DNA from: Corynebacterium timonense
GTDB taxonomy: Bacteria; Actinomycetota; Actinomycetes; Mycobacteriales; Mycobacteriaceae
Assembly: GCF_900105305.1 (NCBI RefSeq)
Contig: NZ_LT629765.1
Span: 372,001 to 436,000 of the forward strand
Direction of reading: 5' to 3'
DNA: 64,000 nt
The notes under the pieces were generated by a model. It made no database searches and was not told where the DNA came from. It saw nothing but the letters and a program-made list of their open reading frames with translations. Shown here piece by piece: positions 1-11,225 of this stretch. The stretch's first letter is position 1. Each line of letters opens with the position of its first letter. A program made the position numbers and the translations under genes.

Positions 1-677
1 TTTTTCACAGCCCTCGTCAGGAGCACGGTGCTTATCGACGCCCCCTTCGCCCGCGCCGTCCGCACATAGTCCTTGCCCATCTCGGCGCGCACGGCACTGC
101 GCACGTACCGGGTGAGGATGGACGCCTGCACCAGCGCGAGCGCCCCCACCGGCAACACCGCGTGCGCCGGGCTGCCCCACCCGTTGGCGGGCAGCCAGCC
201 GAGGCGCACCGACAACACCGCCACAGCGATGATGCCCACGACGAAGCTGGGGGTGACAATGCCCAGCTGCGTCAGCGCCCCGACCACCGCCCCGCCGGGC
301 GTGTCCTGCCGTCGGGCCAAGTACACGCCCGTGGGCACGGCAAGCGTGAGGGACAGCGCCATCGCCAGCAGCGTCAGCGTGAGCGAGACGCCCGCGCGCT
401 TAAGCACCTGGGGCGTGATGTCGGTGGCGCTGGCCATGGAGACGCCGAAGTTGCCGGTGAGTAGCCCGCCGACCCAGTCCAGGTACTGGGTGAGAAGCGG
501 GCGGTCCGTGCCCAGCGTCTCCGACAGCTGTGCTACAGCCTCCTCCGTGGCGGAGATACCGAGCGCGATACGCGCCGGGTCGCCGGGCACCGCCCGCAGG
601 AGCAGGAAGATGAGCACGCTGGCGACGAAGAGCAGCGCTAAAAAGCGCAGCGCGCTGCGCGCGATGCGCGACGTCAT
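1..677 (-). CDS. Dipeptide/nickel-type ABC transporter permease (DppB-like), 3' end cut by window
   Basis: Inner-membrane permease of a peptide/nickel ABC importer; about 225 residues are visible and the gene runs off the left edge. The start ATG at 677 overlaps the stop of the binding-protein gene in an ATGA arrangement, so the two are translationally coupled. The N-terminus has one membrane segment (about residues 11-28), then the conserved PGDPAR motif, then a DRPLLTQYLDW stretch typical of DppB/OppB. Two further hydrophobic blocks follow, and the ARAKGAS loop near the edge is the site that contacts the ATPase. A partner permease and ATPase are expected further left. The substrate cannot be told from the sequence. 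Confidence 0.9.
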   Translation of the reverse strand, partial: MTSRIARSALRFLALLFVASVLIFLLLRAVPGDPARIALGISATEEAVAQLSETLGTDRPLLTQYLDWVGGLLTGNFGVSMASATDITPQVLKRAGVSLTLTLLAMALSLTLAVPTGVYLARRQDTPGGAVVGALTQLGIVTPSFVVGIIAVAVLSVRLGWLPANGWGSPAHAVLPVGALALVQASILTRYVRSAVRAEMGKDYVRTARAKGASISTVLLTRAVK

Positions 678-2155
678 TGCCCCTCCTTGGTGATGCGCGC
701 CAGCGGCAGCGAGTCGGTGACCACGTTCGGGTTCACCCCGCCGACCCCGGGGGCCACGAGAACGATGTTCGGGGCGTTCACGAGGGTCAGCGCCGCGGCG
801 TCCGCCATGATCGTGTCCACGGCGGCGCGCATGTTCTCCTCCTGCGCGCCGACCTCGGCGGCGGCGAGGTGCTCGCGGGCGCGCGGCGAATCGTAGCCCA
901 GGTAGTAGTCGGGGTTGCCAAAGAGCAGGGGAACGTCCCGCGGCTCCACGTGCGCGACGAGGGAGGCCTGGTAGTCGTGGCCTCTGAGCACCTGGTTGAG
1001 CCACACCGCCGGGAACTCCACGGTCTCGAGGGTGACGTCGAATCCGACGTCGCGAAGCTGCGAGAAGATGAGCTCGGCGGCGGACTGCGCGTAGGGCAGG
1101 TTGGGGACCGTGATGGTCACGCTCGGGGTGCGGCCGGCGAGGAGCTCGCGGGCGCGCGCCGGGTCGAAGGGGTAGTAGTCGGCGCCGGTGAACCACGGGT
1201 CCGTTGGGGGCACGGGCGCGCCGCCGGTGTCGGTGGCCATGCCGCTGTAGACCACCTCGTTGAGCGCGTCGCGGTCGATGGCGTGGGCGGCGGCGCGCCG
1301 CACCGTCGGGTCGTCGAAGGGCGCGGCGCGGTTATTCATGCTGAACAGCACCTCGCCGTTCGTCGTGCCTACCTGGACGCCGATCTCCTCCGGCAGGGCG
1401 CCCACAAACTCGGGGGCCTGCATGTTCCACACCACGTCGACGTCGCCCACGCGCAGTGCGTTGACGGCGGAGACGGAGTCGGAGAAGTAGCGGATCGCGG
1501 CGTCGCGCACTGCCGCGGCGCCCCAGTAGTCCTCGCGCGCGGCGTAGGTGATGGATTCGCCGGGGGTAAATGAGCTCACGGTGTAGGGGCCGGTGCCCAG
1601 CGGGTCGGTGGCCAGCCTGTCGATGGACGCGGGCGTCATCATTGCGCCCGTCAGGGTGCCCATGGACCACAGCCAGTTCGTCGACGGCGCGTGAAGTCGC
1701 ACTTGGAGGGTGCGCTCGTCGAGGGCCTCGGCGGAGGCCACCGGGTTCATCTGCGCTTTGAGGGCGTTCGCCCAGTGCTCGCGGACGTAGTCGATGCTGA
1801 AGGCGGCGTCGGCGGCGGTGAACGGGGTGCCGTCGGAAAACGTCACGCCCTCGCGTAGGTGGAAGGTGTAGACGGTGCCCGCGTCGTCGACCTCCCAACC
1901 CGTGGCTAGGTGGGGCTGGAGTTGCCCCGCGCCGTCGACGCGCACGAGGGTCTCGTACACGTTGCCCATGAGCGCCTGCGGGGCCGCGGCCCCGGCGACA
2001 GTGGTGAAATCGAGCCCCGCCGGCGGGGCGGAAGCAGCGACGACAAGCTGCTCACGCTGCGCGGCCGGGGTGGGGGCAGCACAGGCGGCGAGCGGCGCGC
2101 ACGCGGCGGCAACCGCGGCCAGCGCGGCGACTCCGCCGGCTCGGTGGGGTGTCAT
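674..2155 (-). CDS. ABC transporter substrate-binding lipoprotein, family 5 (peptide/nickel)
   Basis: A 493-residue extracytoplasmic binding protein that should deliver substrate to the permease encoded just downstream. It has a short signal peptide ending in a lipobox (LAAC, Cys25), so it is a membrane-anchored lipoprotein. The body has the SBP_bac_5 hallmarks: a NVYETLVR segment, then TVYTFHLREGVTFSDGTP, then periplasmic-binding lobes to the C-terminus. Length is normal for the family. It overlaps the permease by four bases. Dipeptide, nickel-chelate and siderophore-like ligands all occur in this family, so I leave the ligand open. Confidence 0.9.
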   Translation of the reverse strand: MTPHRAGGVAALAAVAAACAPLAACAAPTPAAQREQLVVAASAPPAGLDFTTVAGAAAPQALMGNVYETLVRVDGAGQLQPHLATGWEVDDAGTVYTFHLREGVTFSDGTPFTAADAAFSIDYVREHWANALKAQMNPVASAEALDERTLQVRLHAPSTNWLWSMGTLTGAMMTPASIDRLATDPLGTGPYTVSSFTPGESITYAAREDYWGAAAVRDAAIRYFSDSVSAVNALRVGDVDVVWNMQAPEFVGALPEEIGVQVGTTNGEVLFSMNNRAAPFDDPTVRRAAAHAIDRDALNEVVYSGMATDTGGAPVPPTDPWFTGADYYPFDPARARELLAGRTPSVTITVPNLPYAQSAAELIFSQLRDVGFDVTLETVEFPAVWLNQVLRGHDYQASLVAHVEPRDVPLLFGNPDYYLGYDSPRAREHLAAAEVGAQEENMRAAVDTIMADAAALTLVNAPNIVLVAPGVGGVNPNVVTDSLPLARITKEGQ

Positions 2156-2184
2156 GGGTGACTAGGCTACACACCCCCGCGGCG

Positions 2185-3171
2185 CTACAGGCCCCAGGCG
2201 TCTGCCAGGATCTCCATGCCGCGCAGCGATTCGGCCGAGCTGCCCGCCTGCACCGAGATCATGAGCTCGTCGGCCTTGGCGTGGTCGGTGAACCAGGTGA
2301 GGTAGTCGCGGACCTGCTCGCCGGTGCCGGCGGCGGTGTAGCGCAGCATGCTCGTGATCTGCCGACCCTGCGGCGAGTCGACGACGGCGTCCAGTTGGTC
2401 GTCGTTAAGCACCTGCCCCCGACGCCCCATGAGGGCGCGGACGCGGTTGCGGTGCACGATGTGCGTCTGGCGCTGCGCGTCCTCCTCGCTGTCCGCGGCG
2501 GTGACGTTGACGGCCGCGATGACGTAGGGCTCCGGGTAGCGCTCGGAGGGGGTGTAGTTCTCGCGGTAGTAGGTGGTGGCCTGCTCGAGGTGCTGCGGGG
2601 CGAAGTGCGAGGCGAAGGAGTAGGGCAGGCCCATCTGGGCGGCGAGCGAGGCGCCGAACATGGAGGATCCGAGGATGTAGAGCGGGACGTTCGTGCCCAC
2701 GCCGGGGAAGGCGGTCACGCCGGGGATTGGGGACTCCGACGACAGCCACGCCTGAAGCTCGGCCACGTCGGAGGGGAAGCGCTCGGCCGACAGGGGGTCG
2801 CGGCGCAGGGCGCGCCCGAGGGTCTGCTGGTCGGTGCCGGGGGCGCGGCCCAGGCCCAGGTCAATGCGGCCCGGGTAGAGCTCGGCGAGCATGCCGAACT
2901 GCTCGGCGATGATGTAGGGGGAGTGGTTGGGCAGCATGACGCCGCCGGCGCCGAGCCGGATTGTCTCCGTGCGCGCACCGATGTGGGCAATAAGCACGGC
3001 GGGCGAGGAGGAGACGATGGTGGTCATGTTGTGGTGTTCGGAGTACCACACGCGCGAAAACCCCAGCTTTTCCGCCTTTTGCGCGAAGGCCACGGAGCGT
3101 TCCATGGACTCGGCGGCGGATTCGCCGGGGTAGACAGTGCAAAAATCAAGGAGGGAAAGTGGGGTATTCAT
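2185..3171 (-). CDS. Luciferase-like (LLM) flavin-dependent oxidoreductase
   Basis: A 328-residue single-domain TIM-barrel flavoprotein of the luciferase-like group, closest in style to the YhbW/alkanal-monooxygenase-like branch (WYSEHHN near residue 45, GGVMLPNHSP, then DLGLGRAPGTD). These normally use FMNH2 and oxygen or F420; the substrate is unknown. It starts 20 bp after brnQ ends, with no promoter evident between them. From memory, brnQ of C. glutamicum is also followed by an alkanal-monooxygenase-like gene, so this is a conserved neighbour of the branched-chain amino acid carrier. Confidence 0.85.
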   Translation of the reverse strand: MNTPLSLLDFCTVYPGESAAESMERSVAFAQKAEKLGFSRVWYSEHHNMTTIVSSSPAVLIAHIGARTETIRLGAGGVMLPNHSPYIIAEQFGMLAELYPGRIDLGLGRAPGTDQQTLGRALRRDPLSAERFPSDVAELQAWLSSESPIPGVTAFPGVGTNVPLYILGSSMFGASLAAQMGLPYSFASHFAPQHLEQATTYYRENYTPSERYPEPYVIAAVNVTAADSEEDAQRQTHIVHRNRVRALMGRRGQVLNDDQLDAVVDSPQGRQITSMLRYTAAGTGEQVRDYLTWFTDHAKADELMISVQAGSSAESLRGMEILADAWGL

Positions 3172-3191
3172 ACCACCACGCTACGCCTCCC

Positions 3192-4601
3192 TTAGGACGC
3201 GGTGATGACCTCGCCGTCCACGGTCTCGTTCGTGCCAATTTCCATCGGCGCGCGCGGGCGGGCCAGGTCGATGATGAGGCCCACGAGGAAGGTGACGCCG
3301 ACGGGCACGACCCAGCCCAGGCCCTCCTCCTGCAGCGGCGCCCACTCCACGACCGGGCTCAGCGCCTCGGCGGCCCAGCCCAGGGAGATGAAGGTCTCGA
3401 TGGCGGACCAGATCACGGCGACCCAGATGGGCAGGAAGAACGCCCACGTGAAGCGGGTCCGGGCGCGGAACAGCGGCTCGACCAGCGTGGCAAAGATGAG
3501 CGTGATGGCGGGCGGGTAGAGGAACTCGATGACCGGTGCGGCGATGGAGATGACGAAGTCGAGCCCCTGGGTCGCGATGGCCATGGAGGCCACCGCGAAA
3601 ATGACGGCCCAGGTGTGGTAGGAGCCCGCGAACTGCTCGGAGAAGTACTCGCCCGTGGCGGTGATCAGGCCGACGGCGGTGGTCAGGCAGGCGAGCAGCA
3701 CGACGAGCGAGAACACCGCCTGGCCCGCGCCTCCCATGGTCAGGTTGGAGGCGTCGGCGAGCAGCTCCGCGCCGTTTTCGTACTGCGCGGCGTCGGGGAT
3801 GACGCGGCCGATGGAGCCCAGGCCCAGGTAGATCAGGGCCAGCATGACGCCGGCGCCGACGCCGGCGAGGATGGTTCCGCCGACGACATGCTTGCCCTCG
3901 GAGAAACCGCGGTAGCGCAGGGTGGAGATGACCACGATGGAGAAGGCCAGAGCGGCGATGGAGTCCATCGTGAGGTAGCCCTCGAGCAGGCCCGAGGTGA
4001 ACGCGCCGTCCGCGTAGACCTCCGCGGGCGCAGACGGCTCGGAGTCCCACTGGACCAGGGCGACCGCGATCATGACAACGAGCAGGATGATCAGCGCCGG
4101 GGTGAGGAACTTGCCCAGGGTCTGCATGATGGTGTTCGGGTTCCACGACAGCGCCAGGGCGACGCCGAAGAACGCGATGTTGAACACGGCCGAGGCGGCC
4201 AAACCCTCGAACCCGAACAGCGGGGTGACGGCCGTTTCGAAGGTCACGGCGCCGGTGCGCGGCAGCGCGTAGAAGGCGCCGATGGACAGGTACGCCAGCA
4301 CCGGGAAGACGACGCCGAAGACGACGCCCGCGCGCTGCGCGAGGTCGCGGACGTTGCTGCCCGACAGGGCGATGGCGATGACGGCGAGCACGGGCAGCAG
4401 GGCGCCGGTGCCCAGGAAGCCCAGGATGGCGGGCCAGAAGTTATCGCCCGCCTGGACAGCAAGGATGGGGGGGAAGATGAGGTTACCCGCGCCGAAGAAC
4501 ATGGAAAACAGCGCTAACGCCGTGACGACGATGGCGGCGGGGGAGCCGCCTTTGGCGCCCGACGCGGTGTTTGCGGCGCTGGTCGCAACCGTGGAAGACA
4601 T
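3192..4601 (-). CDS. brnQ: Branched-chain amino acid carrier BrnQ
   Basis: Secondary transporter (LIVCS family) that imports leucine, isoleucine and valine with a cation. About 469 residues and roughly 12 membrane segments; the N-terminal FSMFFGAGNLIFPP signature is diagnostic. I chose the ATG at 4601 because an AAGGAGGG ribosome site lies about 8 bp upstream; a further in-frame ATG at 4634 would add a polar 11-residue leader and lacks such a site. In C. glutamicum brnQ is co-transcribed with aecD; here trehalose synthase and maltokinase genes lie between them and brnQ appears to have its own promoter. Confidence 0.95.
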   Translation of the reverse strand: MSSTVATSAANTASGAKGGSPAAIVVTALALFSMFFGAGNLIFPPILAVQAGDNFWPAILGFLGTGALLPVLAVIAIALSGSNVRDLAQRAGVVFGVVFPVLAYLSIGAFYALPRTGAVTFETAVTPLFGFEGLAASAVFNIAFFGVALALSWNPNTIMQTLGKFLTPALIILLVVMIAVALVQWDSEPSAPAEVYADGAFTSGLLEGYLTMDSIAALAFSIVVISTLRYRGFSEGKHVVGGTILAGVGAGVMLALIYLGLGSIGRVIPDAAQYENGAELLADASNLTMGGAGQAVFSLVVLLACLTTAVGLITATGEYFSEQFAGSYHTWAVIFAVASMAIATQGLDFVISIAAPVIEFLYPPAITLIFATLVEPLFRARTRFTWAFFLPIWVAVIWSAIETFISLGWAAEALSPVVEWAPLQEEGLGWVVPVGVTFLVGLIIDLARPRAPMEIGTNETVDGEVITAS

Positions 4602-4636
4602 GGACAAACCCTCCTTGAGTGACGTGGAATTCACTT

Positions 4637-4667
4637 AGAGTAGCGTGCCACAAGGGTAAAAATCCAA
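4637..4667 (-). promoter_or_regulatory. Candidate brnQ promoter
   Basis: On the minus strand a TTGGAT -35-like hexamer (4667-4662) and a TACTCT -10-like hexamer (4642-4637) are separated by 19 bp, about 36 bp before the brnQ ATG. It sits in the 77-bp gap after the maltokinase gene. The spacing is slightly long, so this is a tentative call from pattern only. Confidence 0.35.
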
Positions 4668-4678
4668 CTTTTTGGACA

Positions 4679-5780
4679 CTATTGTCCCGTAGCATGGGAT
4701 ACGAGGGTGGCGATCGCCCCCAACGGAATGCCCACCCAGTCCGGCCGGTTGTTCGCCTCGTACACCACCTCGTACGCGGCCTTGTCCGCCACGTAGGCCT
4801 CCAGGATTGGCCCCGCCTCAACGCCGTACCCAGCCAGAAGCTTCTCGACGCCCCGCGTCTCCCACTCCGCATCGAACCCGCCCACGGCGGCGGCGTAGCC
4901 GAAGGAGCGGACCATCCCGGCGACGTCGCGCAGCGGGTGGTCCGGGGCGCGGCGCTGCTCGAGCGGGCGGGCGGGCTCGCCCTCGAAGTCGATGAGGAAC
5001 CACCGCTCGTCCGTCTTCAACGTCTGCCCGAGGTGGAGGTCGCCGTGGATACGCTGGATCTGGATCCCGGTGTCCTCGTCGGGGATACGCGCGTAGAGCG
5101 CGCGCAGGCCCTGCTCGAAGCGGGCGAGCGGGGCGGCCTGCGGCAGCATCTCGTCGAGGTGCGCGTTGAGCCCCTCCCGCAGCGTGGCACCGGGGACGGT
5201 GCGGGTGCCGAAGGCCCCCGCCAGCGCCTCGTGGACGGTGCGCACGGCGGCGCCCAGCTGCGCCGGGTCGCCGAGCGCATCCGCGGTGGCCAGTTCGAAG
5301 CCGTCCGTGCCGCCGACGATGAGCTCCTGCTGCAGCGCCAGCGTCGCGCCGTCGCGCACCACGTGGCCGCGCACGCCCGCCACGTTCGGGCAGTGCGCGA
5401 TGGCGGTGAGCAGCTCGACGTCGGGGTTGACTCCGCGCTCAAGGCGGCGAAACACCTTGAGCACCCACCGCTCGTCGACGACGAGCGAGGTGTTCGACTG
5501 CTCCGCCCCCAACGGGCGCGCCGTCGTGCCGCCGATGGTGCCGCGGACCTCGCCGAAGCGAGGCAGGTTGTCTAGGTACGCCTGCGCGCCGCGCTGCGTG
5601 GCCAGGGCGTCGCTATCCGCGCGGAGGAACACCTGGTAGGCGTCCGTTACTGGGCCGTGGGTGACGTCGAGGATGCGCCACTCGTACTCGCCGGCCTCCG
5701 CCCGCGCGGCCACCTCGACGGAATCGACCGGCTCGGACTTCGCGCCGTAGAAGCGCTCCCGGGCGATATCGAACACGCCA

Positions 5781-5788
<8 letters not shown>
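4679..5788 (-). CDS. mak: Maltokinase (TreS partner, aminoglycoside-phosphotransferase fold)
   Basis: Phosphorylates maltose to maltose 1-phosphate with ATP, the step that links trehalose (via TreS) to GlgE-type alpha-glucan synthesis. 369 residues. Kinase signatures are visible: the catalytic loop IHGDLHLGQTL and the metal-binding LIDFEGEP, as in mycobacterial Mak; the N-terminal cap region is short compared with the ~455-residue mycobacterial enzyme. It starts with GTG at 5788 inside the last codons of treS (8-bp overlap), so the two are coupled. No glgE lies in this window. Confidence 0.88.
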
Positions 5789-7505
<1,717 letters not shown>

Positions 7506-7516
7506 GCCGACTTATG

Positions 7517-8644
7517 TTAGTGCGAGATGGAGGCGACTGCCGTGGCGATGCGGTCGACCGCCTCGCGCAGGATCTCGAGGCTCGTGGCGAAGTTCAGCCG
7601 CGCCTTGTTCTCGCCGCCGGGGCCGAAGGACGTGCCCTCGTTGAGCGCCACCTTCGCGTGTCTGCGCAGGTAGGCGGCCGGGTGGGAGGTGTCGAGCGCC
7701 GTGCCTGAAAAATCGAGGAACATGAGATACGTCGCTGCCGGCACCTCGAAGCTAATGCCGGGGATCTTCTGCGGCAGGGTGTCTATGAGCCAGTCGCGGT
7801 TGCGCCGCAGCACTTCCACCTCCTCGTCGAGGAACTCCACGCCGTCGCGGTAGCAGGCCTCGGCTGCGAGGATGCCGAGGGTACCGGTGCCATCCTTCGC
7901 CACCCCGGTCAGCCCCGCAAACACCTCGACGTCGGCGTCGTTGGACAAGATCAGCTGCGCGCACTTCAAGCCCGCGACGTTCCACGCCTTGGAGGTGGCG
8001 GTGACGGTGATGCACACGTCCGGGTTGTTCTTCGCCGCGCACACGTGGCGGCCATCAAAGACGAGGGGCGCGTGGATTTCGTCGACAAGCACGCGGCCGC
8101 CGTAGCGACGGGCGATCGCGCAGATCTGGTCGAGTTCTTCGTCCTCGAAGATCCAGCCGCCGGGGTTGAAGGGGTTGGTGACGATGATCGAGCCGGCCCC
8201 GTTCCTGAACGCCGCCTCGACCTCCATCAGGTCAAGACCGCCGGTGCTGCCGACCTCGACGCGGCGCCGCCCCGCCGTCTCCGCGATTTCGAGGAACGGG
8301 TGGTAGGCGGGGACGGGGATGATGACATCCCCGTCGGTGAAGTACATGATGGCCAGCAGGAGGCCGCGCACAACGTCGGGGACGGGGAAGATCTTGTCCT
8401 CGTCGGGGCGCCACGCGTAGCGCTCCCCGTAGAAATCGGCAAGGGCTTTCGGCAGGCCCTGGGCGTGCGGGGGCGGGGTGTAGCCGAAGGACTCCCGTTC
8501 GACCGCGCGCTCGAGGGCGGCCTTGACGGCAGGGGCGGTGGGGAAGTCGCTTTCCGCGACCCACAGCGGAAGGACGTCCTCGTCGAACTGCGTCCATTTG
8601 CGGGTGCCGCGGGCTCTCAGTGTGCTCAGATCGGGGAACTCCAT
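7517..8644 (-). CDS. aecD: PLP-dependent C-S beta-lyase (cystathionine beta-lyase, MalY/PatB type)
   Basis: Cleaves the C-beta-S bond of cystathionine and related cysteine conjugates to pyruvate, ammonia and a thiol; in C. glutamicum this enzyme (AecD) acts in methionine synthesis and S-aminoethylcysteine resistance. 375 residues of the aminotransferase class I/II fold. The PLP lysine lies in [11 protein letters not shown] (Lys219), with the cofactor Asp in VDEIHAPL (Asp188). The [16 protein letters not shown] start region closely resembles AecD. First gene of a probable aecD-treS-mak unit. Confidence 0.92.
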   Translation of the reverse strand: MEFPDLSTLRARGTRKWTQFDEDVLPLWVAESDFPTAPAVKAALERAVERESFGYTPPPHAQGLPKALADFYGERYAWRPDEDKIFPVPDVVRGLLLAIMYFTDGDVIIPVPAYHPFLEIAETAGRRRVEVGSTGGLDLMEVEAAFRNGAGSIIVTNPFNPGGWIFEDEELDQICAIARRYGGRVLVDEIHAPLVFDGRHVCAAKNNPDVCITVTATSKAWNVAGLKCAQLILSNDADVEVFAGLTGVAKDGTGTLGILAAEACYRDGVEFLDEEVEVLRRNRDWLIDTLPQKIPGISFEVPAATYLMFLDFSGTALDTSHPAAYLRRHAKVALNEGTSFGPGGENKARLNFATSLEILREAVDRIATAVASISH

Positions 8645-8713
8645 GTGCCCCCACGGTAGTCACACGCAGGCGCACGGTGGGCTCCCGCGCCCTGGGTGCG
8701 CCGATGTCGGTGG

Positions 8714-10570
8714 TTACTCGTTGTCCGGCCCGTCGATCCGGAAGCCAAATTCCTTGAGCCGTGCGCGGTCCGCCGCGCTTGACGACGCCGTCAGCTGAAG
8801 CAGCTCGGAGTAGATGCCGCCCGAGGCCGCGAGCTGCGCGGGCGAGCCGATCTCGTCGATGCGCCCGTCGGCAAGCGTGATGATGGTGTCCACGTCCGCG
8901 ATGGTGGACAGCCGGTGGGCGATCATGATGGTGGTGCGGTCTTTCATCAGCTCGTCCAGACCCGCCTGCACGGCCCGCTCGCTCTTGGTGTCGAGTGCAG
9001 AGGTGGCCTCATCCAGGATGAGCACGGGGGCGTCTTTGAGCATGGCGCGGGCCACGGCGACACGTTGCTTCTGCCCGCCGGACAGGCGCAGGCCGCGCTC
9101 GCCGATGACGGTGTCGTAGCCGTCGGCGAAGTGAGTAATAAAGTCGTGGGCGTTCGCGCGTGTGGCAACCTCCACGATCTCCTCGAAGGTGGCGTCCGGC
9201 CTGCCGTAAGCGATGTTGTCGCGCACCGTCCCGGAGAACAGCGCGGGTTCCTGGAACACCACGCCTGTCGACGCCCGGAGGGTCTCCACGCCCAGCTCTG
9301 CGACGTCGTGCCCGCACAGGGTCATGGTGCCTTGCTGAATGGGGTAGAGGCCGAGTAGAAGATTGACCAGGGTAGACTTGCCGCCGCCGGATTCTCCGAC
9401 GAGCGCGATCTTCTCGCCTTCGCGGGCGCTGAAGGTGATGTCCCGGAGCACGGGCTCACCGGGGCTGTACCCGAAGGTGACGTGGTCGAAGGCGATGACC
9501 GGTTCGCGCACAGGCAGGGAGACGGGCGCAGTGGGGGTGAGCGTCGGTGCGTCGGAGGCGGAGGCCGCGGCGACGATCTGGCGGTTCGCGGTAGGCTCGG
9601 TGGGCTCGTCCATGACGGCGAAGTAGTCCCGCGAGCCCGCGATGGCGCGCTGGGCGGAGTCGACGATCCAGCTCATCATTTGCACGGGCTGGCGGGCCAT
9701 GGTGACCATCTGCAGCAGCATCACCATCTCGCCGATGGTGAAGTGGCCGGACAGGGTGCGCAGGAAAAGGATGAGGTAGATGCCGAGGAAGATCGCGGTC
9801 ATGGCCACGCCGCGGATTGAGTCCATGGAGTGCCACCAGCGCGACTGGGGCCGGGTCAGGGCGACGGTGTCCGCGTAGCCGCGGCTGAAGGCGGTGAGCT
9901 CGCGCGGTTCCGCCACGAAGGATTTGGTCACCTTGACCTGGCCGACGACCTCGGCGAAGCGCCCGTTCGCCTCATCCACGCGGGCGTTTTTCTCGCTTTC
10001 GAAGCCCTGCCAGCGCCGCGAGGTCAGCGCCGTGAGCCAGGTGTAGAGGGGAAACAGGATGGCCAGCAGCACCGTCAGCGGCCAGTAGTAGTAGGCCGTG
10101 ATGGCGAGGATGGCCACCACCTGCAGCAGCATGGGCAAGAAGCTGTTGGAAAAAGACTGGACGAACTGGGTGACGTTGGCGATGGAGCGGTCGAGGCGCG
10201 CGATGATCGTCCCGGTGACCTGCGAGTCAAAGTAGCGCTGCGGCAGCGCGAGGAGCTTGGCAAAGTAGCGCGTGGACAGGATCTGACGCATGCGGGCGAC
10301 CATGACGTCGCCGAGGTAGCCCGAGCCGTTGCGCAGCAGGGCGGCGCCGGCTTGGGCGGCGAACAGCGCGACGGCCAGCCAGGCGATAGTGCGGGCCGAG
10401 GCGGCAGGTGGGGCGTCGGAAAGCGTTGCGACGATGATGTCCGTCGCTTCGCGGATGATGAAGGGGGAAGCCAGTTCGAGCGCGGCGACGGCGCTGGAGA
10501 GAAGGACAATAGCGAGGTAGAAGGGCCACAGCGCCGACGCGCTGCGAAGAACACGCGTGAAAGCCTGCAT
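8714..10570 (-). CDS. ABC exporter, fused membrane and ATPase domains
   Basis: A 618-residue half-transporter of the ABCB/MsbA-like exporter class, working as a dimer in the membrane. Residues about 1-310 form the six-helix domain; the ATPase follows a linker near 330-355. Walker A is VGESGGGKST (391-400), signature LSGGQ (496-500), Walker B VLILDEATSALD (516-527), and an IAHRLSTI H-loop follows. All ATP-site residues look intact. Substrate (drug, lipid or peptide) cannot be deduced. It is divergent from the lipoprotein gene at 10672 across a 101-bp gap that must hold both promoters. Confidence 0.93.
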   Translation of the reverse strand: MQAFTRVLRSASALWPFYLAIVLLSSAVAALELASPFIIREATDIIVATLSDAPPAASARTIAWLAVALFAAQAGAALLRNGSGYLGDVMVARMRQILSTRYFAKLLALPQRYFDSQVTGTIIARLDRSIANVTQFVQSFSNSFLPMLLQVVAILAITAYYYWPLTVLLAILFPLYTWLTALTSRRWQGFESEKNARVDEANGRFAEVVGQVKVTKSFVAEPRELTAFSRGYADTVALTRPQSRWWHSMDSIRGVAMTAIFLGIYLILFLRTLSGHFTIGEMVMLLQMVTMARQPVQMMSWIVDSAQRAIAGSRDYFAVMDEPTEPTANRQIVAAASASDAPTLTPTAPVSLPVREPVIAFDHVTFGYSPGEPVLRDITFSAREGEKIALVGESGGGKSTLVNLLLGLYPIQQGTMTLCGHDVAELGVETLRASTGVVFQEPALFSGTVRDNIAYGRPDATFEEIVEVATRANAHDFITHFADGYDTVIGERGLRLSGGQKQRVAVARAMLKDAPVLILDEATSALDTKSERAVQAGLDELMKDRTTIMIAHRLSTIADVDTIITLADGRIDEIGSPAQLAASGGIYSELLQLTASSSAADRARLKEFGFRIDGPDNE

Positions 10571-10671
10571 AATTGTCCGATGCTAGTCGGGCTGTACAGT
10601 AGAGAAGAATTGCTCGGTGCTCCACGCGCGCGAGCGGCTAGCAGGACGACAGAAATGGGGAAACCTCGGCC

Positions 10672-11225
10672 ATGATTGCACGCCTCACCCGCCACGCCGC
10701 GGTGGCCACCGCCGCCGCGCTCGCTGCGCTGACCCTGTCCGCCTGCGGGGCAGAGGACAACACGTCGCCGGCGGCCGACGCGGAAATTGAGGTGACCACA
10801 CCCACCGCGGACCCGGACAAAGAGTTCGAGGTCAATGACGCCGACCAGGTCACCACCGACGAGATCCAAGGGCAGAAGGTCGCCGATCCCGGCATGGACG
10901 TCGCCTTCGCGTGGCAGGGGACGAACGTGGCCACGAACGGCGGCACCATCGTCATCGTCGCGGTCACGAACAACTCGGAGGTGCCCATGCCCCCGAGGCC
11001 CTCGGCCAGCCGACGCTGTCCTACGCCACCGACGGGAACAACAAGCAGGAGGCCCGGCCGTTGGACCCGCAGGAATCGGGCGTCAACCAGGTCGGCCTCG
11101 ACCTGCCGCTGGGCCCGGGCGCGACGACGAACCTGAAGTACCCCTTCGACGTCGCCCCCGGCAACCTCTGGGACGCCGAGTTCAGCATCGGCAACGTCAC
11201 CTTCGAGGGCAACCTGAACAACTAG
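10672..11225 (+). pseudogene. Frameshifted small lipoprotein (DUF4352-like)
   Basis: The first ~105 codons encode a signal peptide with lipobox (LSAC, Cys25), an acidic linker and the start of a beta-rich domain ending GGTIVIVAVTNNSEVPMP. The remainder of that domain (GQPTLSYATDGNNKQEARP to NVTFEGNLNN at 11225) is in the next frame. The break is at a run of five C (10990-10994); one more C would restore a single ~184-residue protein. The immunoglobulin-like VTNNS pattern resembles DUF4352 lipoproteins, which is a guess. It ends four bases inside the convergent carboxylesterase gene. Real mutation or a sequence error are both possible. Confidence 0.75.

Noticed and set aside
61..693. Plus-strand frames covering 73-693
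   Set aside because: They are shadows of the minus-strand permease, which has clear membrane segments, family motifs and translational coupling to the binding protein.
4674..4687. GGACA-CTAT-TGTCC palindrome at the maltokinase stop as a regulator site for brnQ
   Set aside because: It overlaps the stop codon, its arms are only five bases, it does not fit the McbR spacing, and the location is equally compatible with a weak hairpin; evidence too thin to call.
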